Assembly: GCA_035235625.1 (NCBI GenBank)
Contig: CP141140.1
Location: 38,869,351-38,933,350 of the forward strand
Origin: Saururus chinensis
Lineage: Eukaryota; Streptophyta; Magnoliopsida; Piperales; Saururaceae
Direction: 5' to 3'
Length of the DNA: 64,000 nucleotides
The notes under the pieces are model-generated. The model had not been told where the DNA came from and ran no database searches. It saw only the letters and a program-made list of their open reading frames with translations. Below are positions 63,516 through 64,000 of this stretch, in pieces; position 1 is the first letter of the stretch, and every line of letters begins with the position of its first letter. The translations under genes and the position numbers were made by a program.

Positions 63516-64000
63516 ATCTACCCCCTTAAAAAAATTTGTCCTTGAAATTTTCACCCTTCACTCACCAAAAAGTTCAAAACACTTCTTCTATGCTTCACAC
63601 GATAGATCCTTCCATAGCTCGAGTATTGTCAAAAACTCTAATCTTTCTCAGAATCCAACGCGTCTATCTGAGCCTTTATTAAGGCCAGGCTTTCCATGTA
63701 ACATTTGCACCTTCCATCTCGTTTTTGTACCTCGAAAATGCACATGTCGGCTGCACCTCTATATTGTCTACAAAAGATCTCTTGTCCCCAAGCCGCACAT
63801 CTGGTTATAAACTTATTGTTTCCATCCTTCAACTTCCACTCCTTAACGAGCATTTGAGCAACCCTTCCTCAGCCTTGAGACTTAATGTGTTAGCTACTAT
63901 GCTCTCATTCTTCACTAACACATATCTGAGGCTTTCTCTGGAAGTATCACTATACCCGACAAATCTTATGTGGCAGATGGTAAAGCTAAGATTGGTGCGG
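63516..64000 (-). mobile_element. Polypurine tract and 3' internal region of a gypsy element, partial
   Basis: Minus-strand AGGACAAATTTTTTTAAGGGG just upstream of the LTR is the classic gypsy pol end followed by a polypurine tract. The sequence to the window edge would be 3' internal DNA. An open frame at 63638-63853 is not recognised. Confidence 0.5.

Noticed and set aside
63638-63853. 71-residue open frame near the window edge
   Set aside because: It lies in the 3' internal region of a gypsy element but resembles no pol motif I know; not supported as a gene.

Overview
This is nuclear DNA from a flowering plant: AT-rich, intron-containing, and mostly made of LTR-retrotransposon debris of the Ty1/copia and Ty3/gypsy (chromovirus) types common in angiosperms. 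The species cannot be named from the sequence. No prokaryotic operon, CRISPR array or plasmid feature was seen. All assignments come from reading the sequence; no database search was run.

Host genes are few. The main one is a complete minus-strand gene at 9578-24198. It splits cleanly into 20 coding exons giving 821 residues, and all superfamily 1 helicase motifs are present. Its content and length match the Sen1-like helicase MAGATAMA 3 (MAA3). A second probable gene is a small single-exon plus-strand gene at 31458-31853, with a TATA box and an acidic-then-basic product of unknown function. A broken ATL-type RING-H2 ubiquitin-ligase fragment lies at the left edge (1-300, minus). A short doubtful reading frame lies at 25066-25221.

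Layout: 1-300 ATL relic; 480-6208 broken copia element split by a gypsy-type solo LTR (1148-4431); 6631-8680 solo LTR; 9578-24198 MAA3, whose intron 8 holds a 5.4-kb Reina-like chromovirus (13700-19136) in the opposite orientation; 24.2-26.2 kb promoter and AT-rich spacer; about 26.2-30.8 kb an old LTR interrupted by another solo LTR (27937-29913); 31.4-31.9 kb the small gene; 33.3-41.8 kb LTR-derived DNA with solo LTRs at 33902-36943 and 37783-39954 and repeated gag fragments; 42005-53215 a minus-strand Tekay/Del-like chromovirus interrupted by a solo LTR (48492-53021) that is itself interrupted by another (49049-51656); 53.2-60.8 kb LTR-derived DNA with a 1.4-kb solo LTR (56762-58192); 60836-64000 LTRs of the 55-bp-repeat family and the start of an element leaving the window.

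Two long-LTR groups dominate. Group 1 (1148-4431, about 26.2-30.8 kb, 33902-36943, 42005-44764, 49049-51656) carries clusters of short repeated motifs, often palindromic, about 1-1.4 kb into the LTR. Group 2 (6631-8680, 27937-29913, 37783-39954, 48492-53021, 60836-63515) carries GC-rich repeats with a period near 55 bp downstream of the TATA box. Most copies are solo LTRs with 5-bp target-site duplications, so removal by recombination has been active here. The host genes show no functional linkage to each other.
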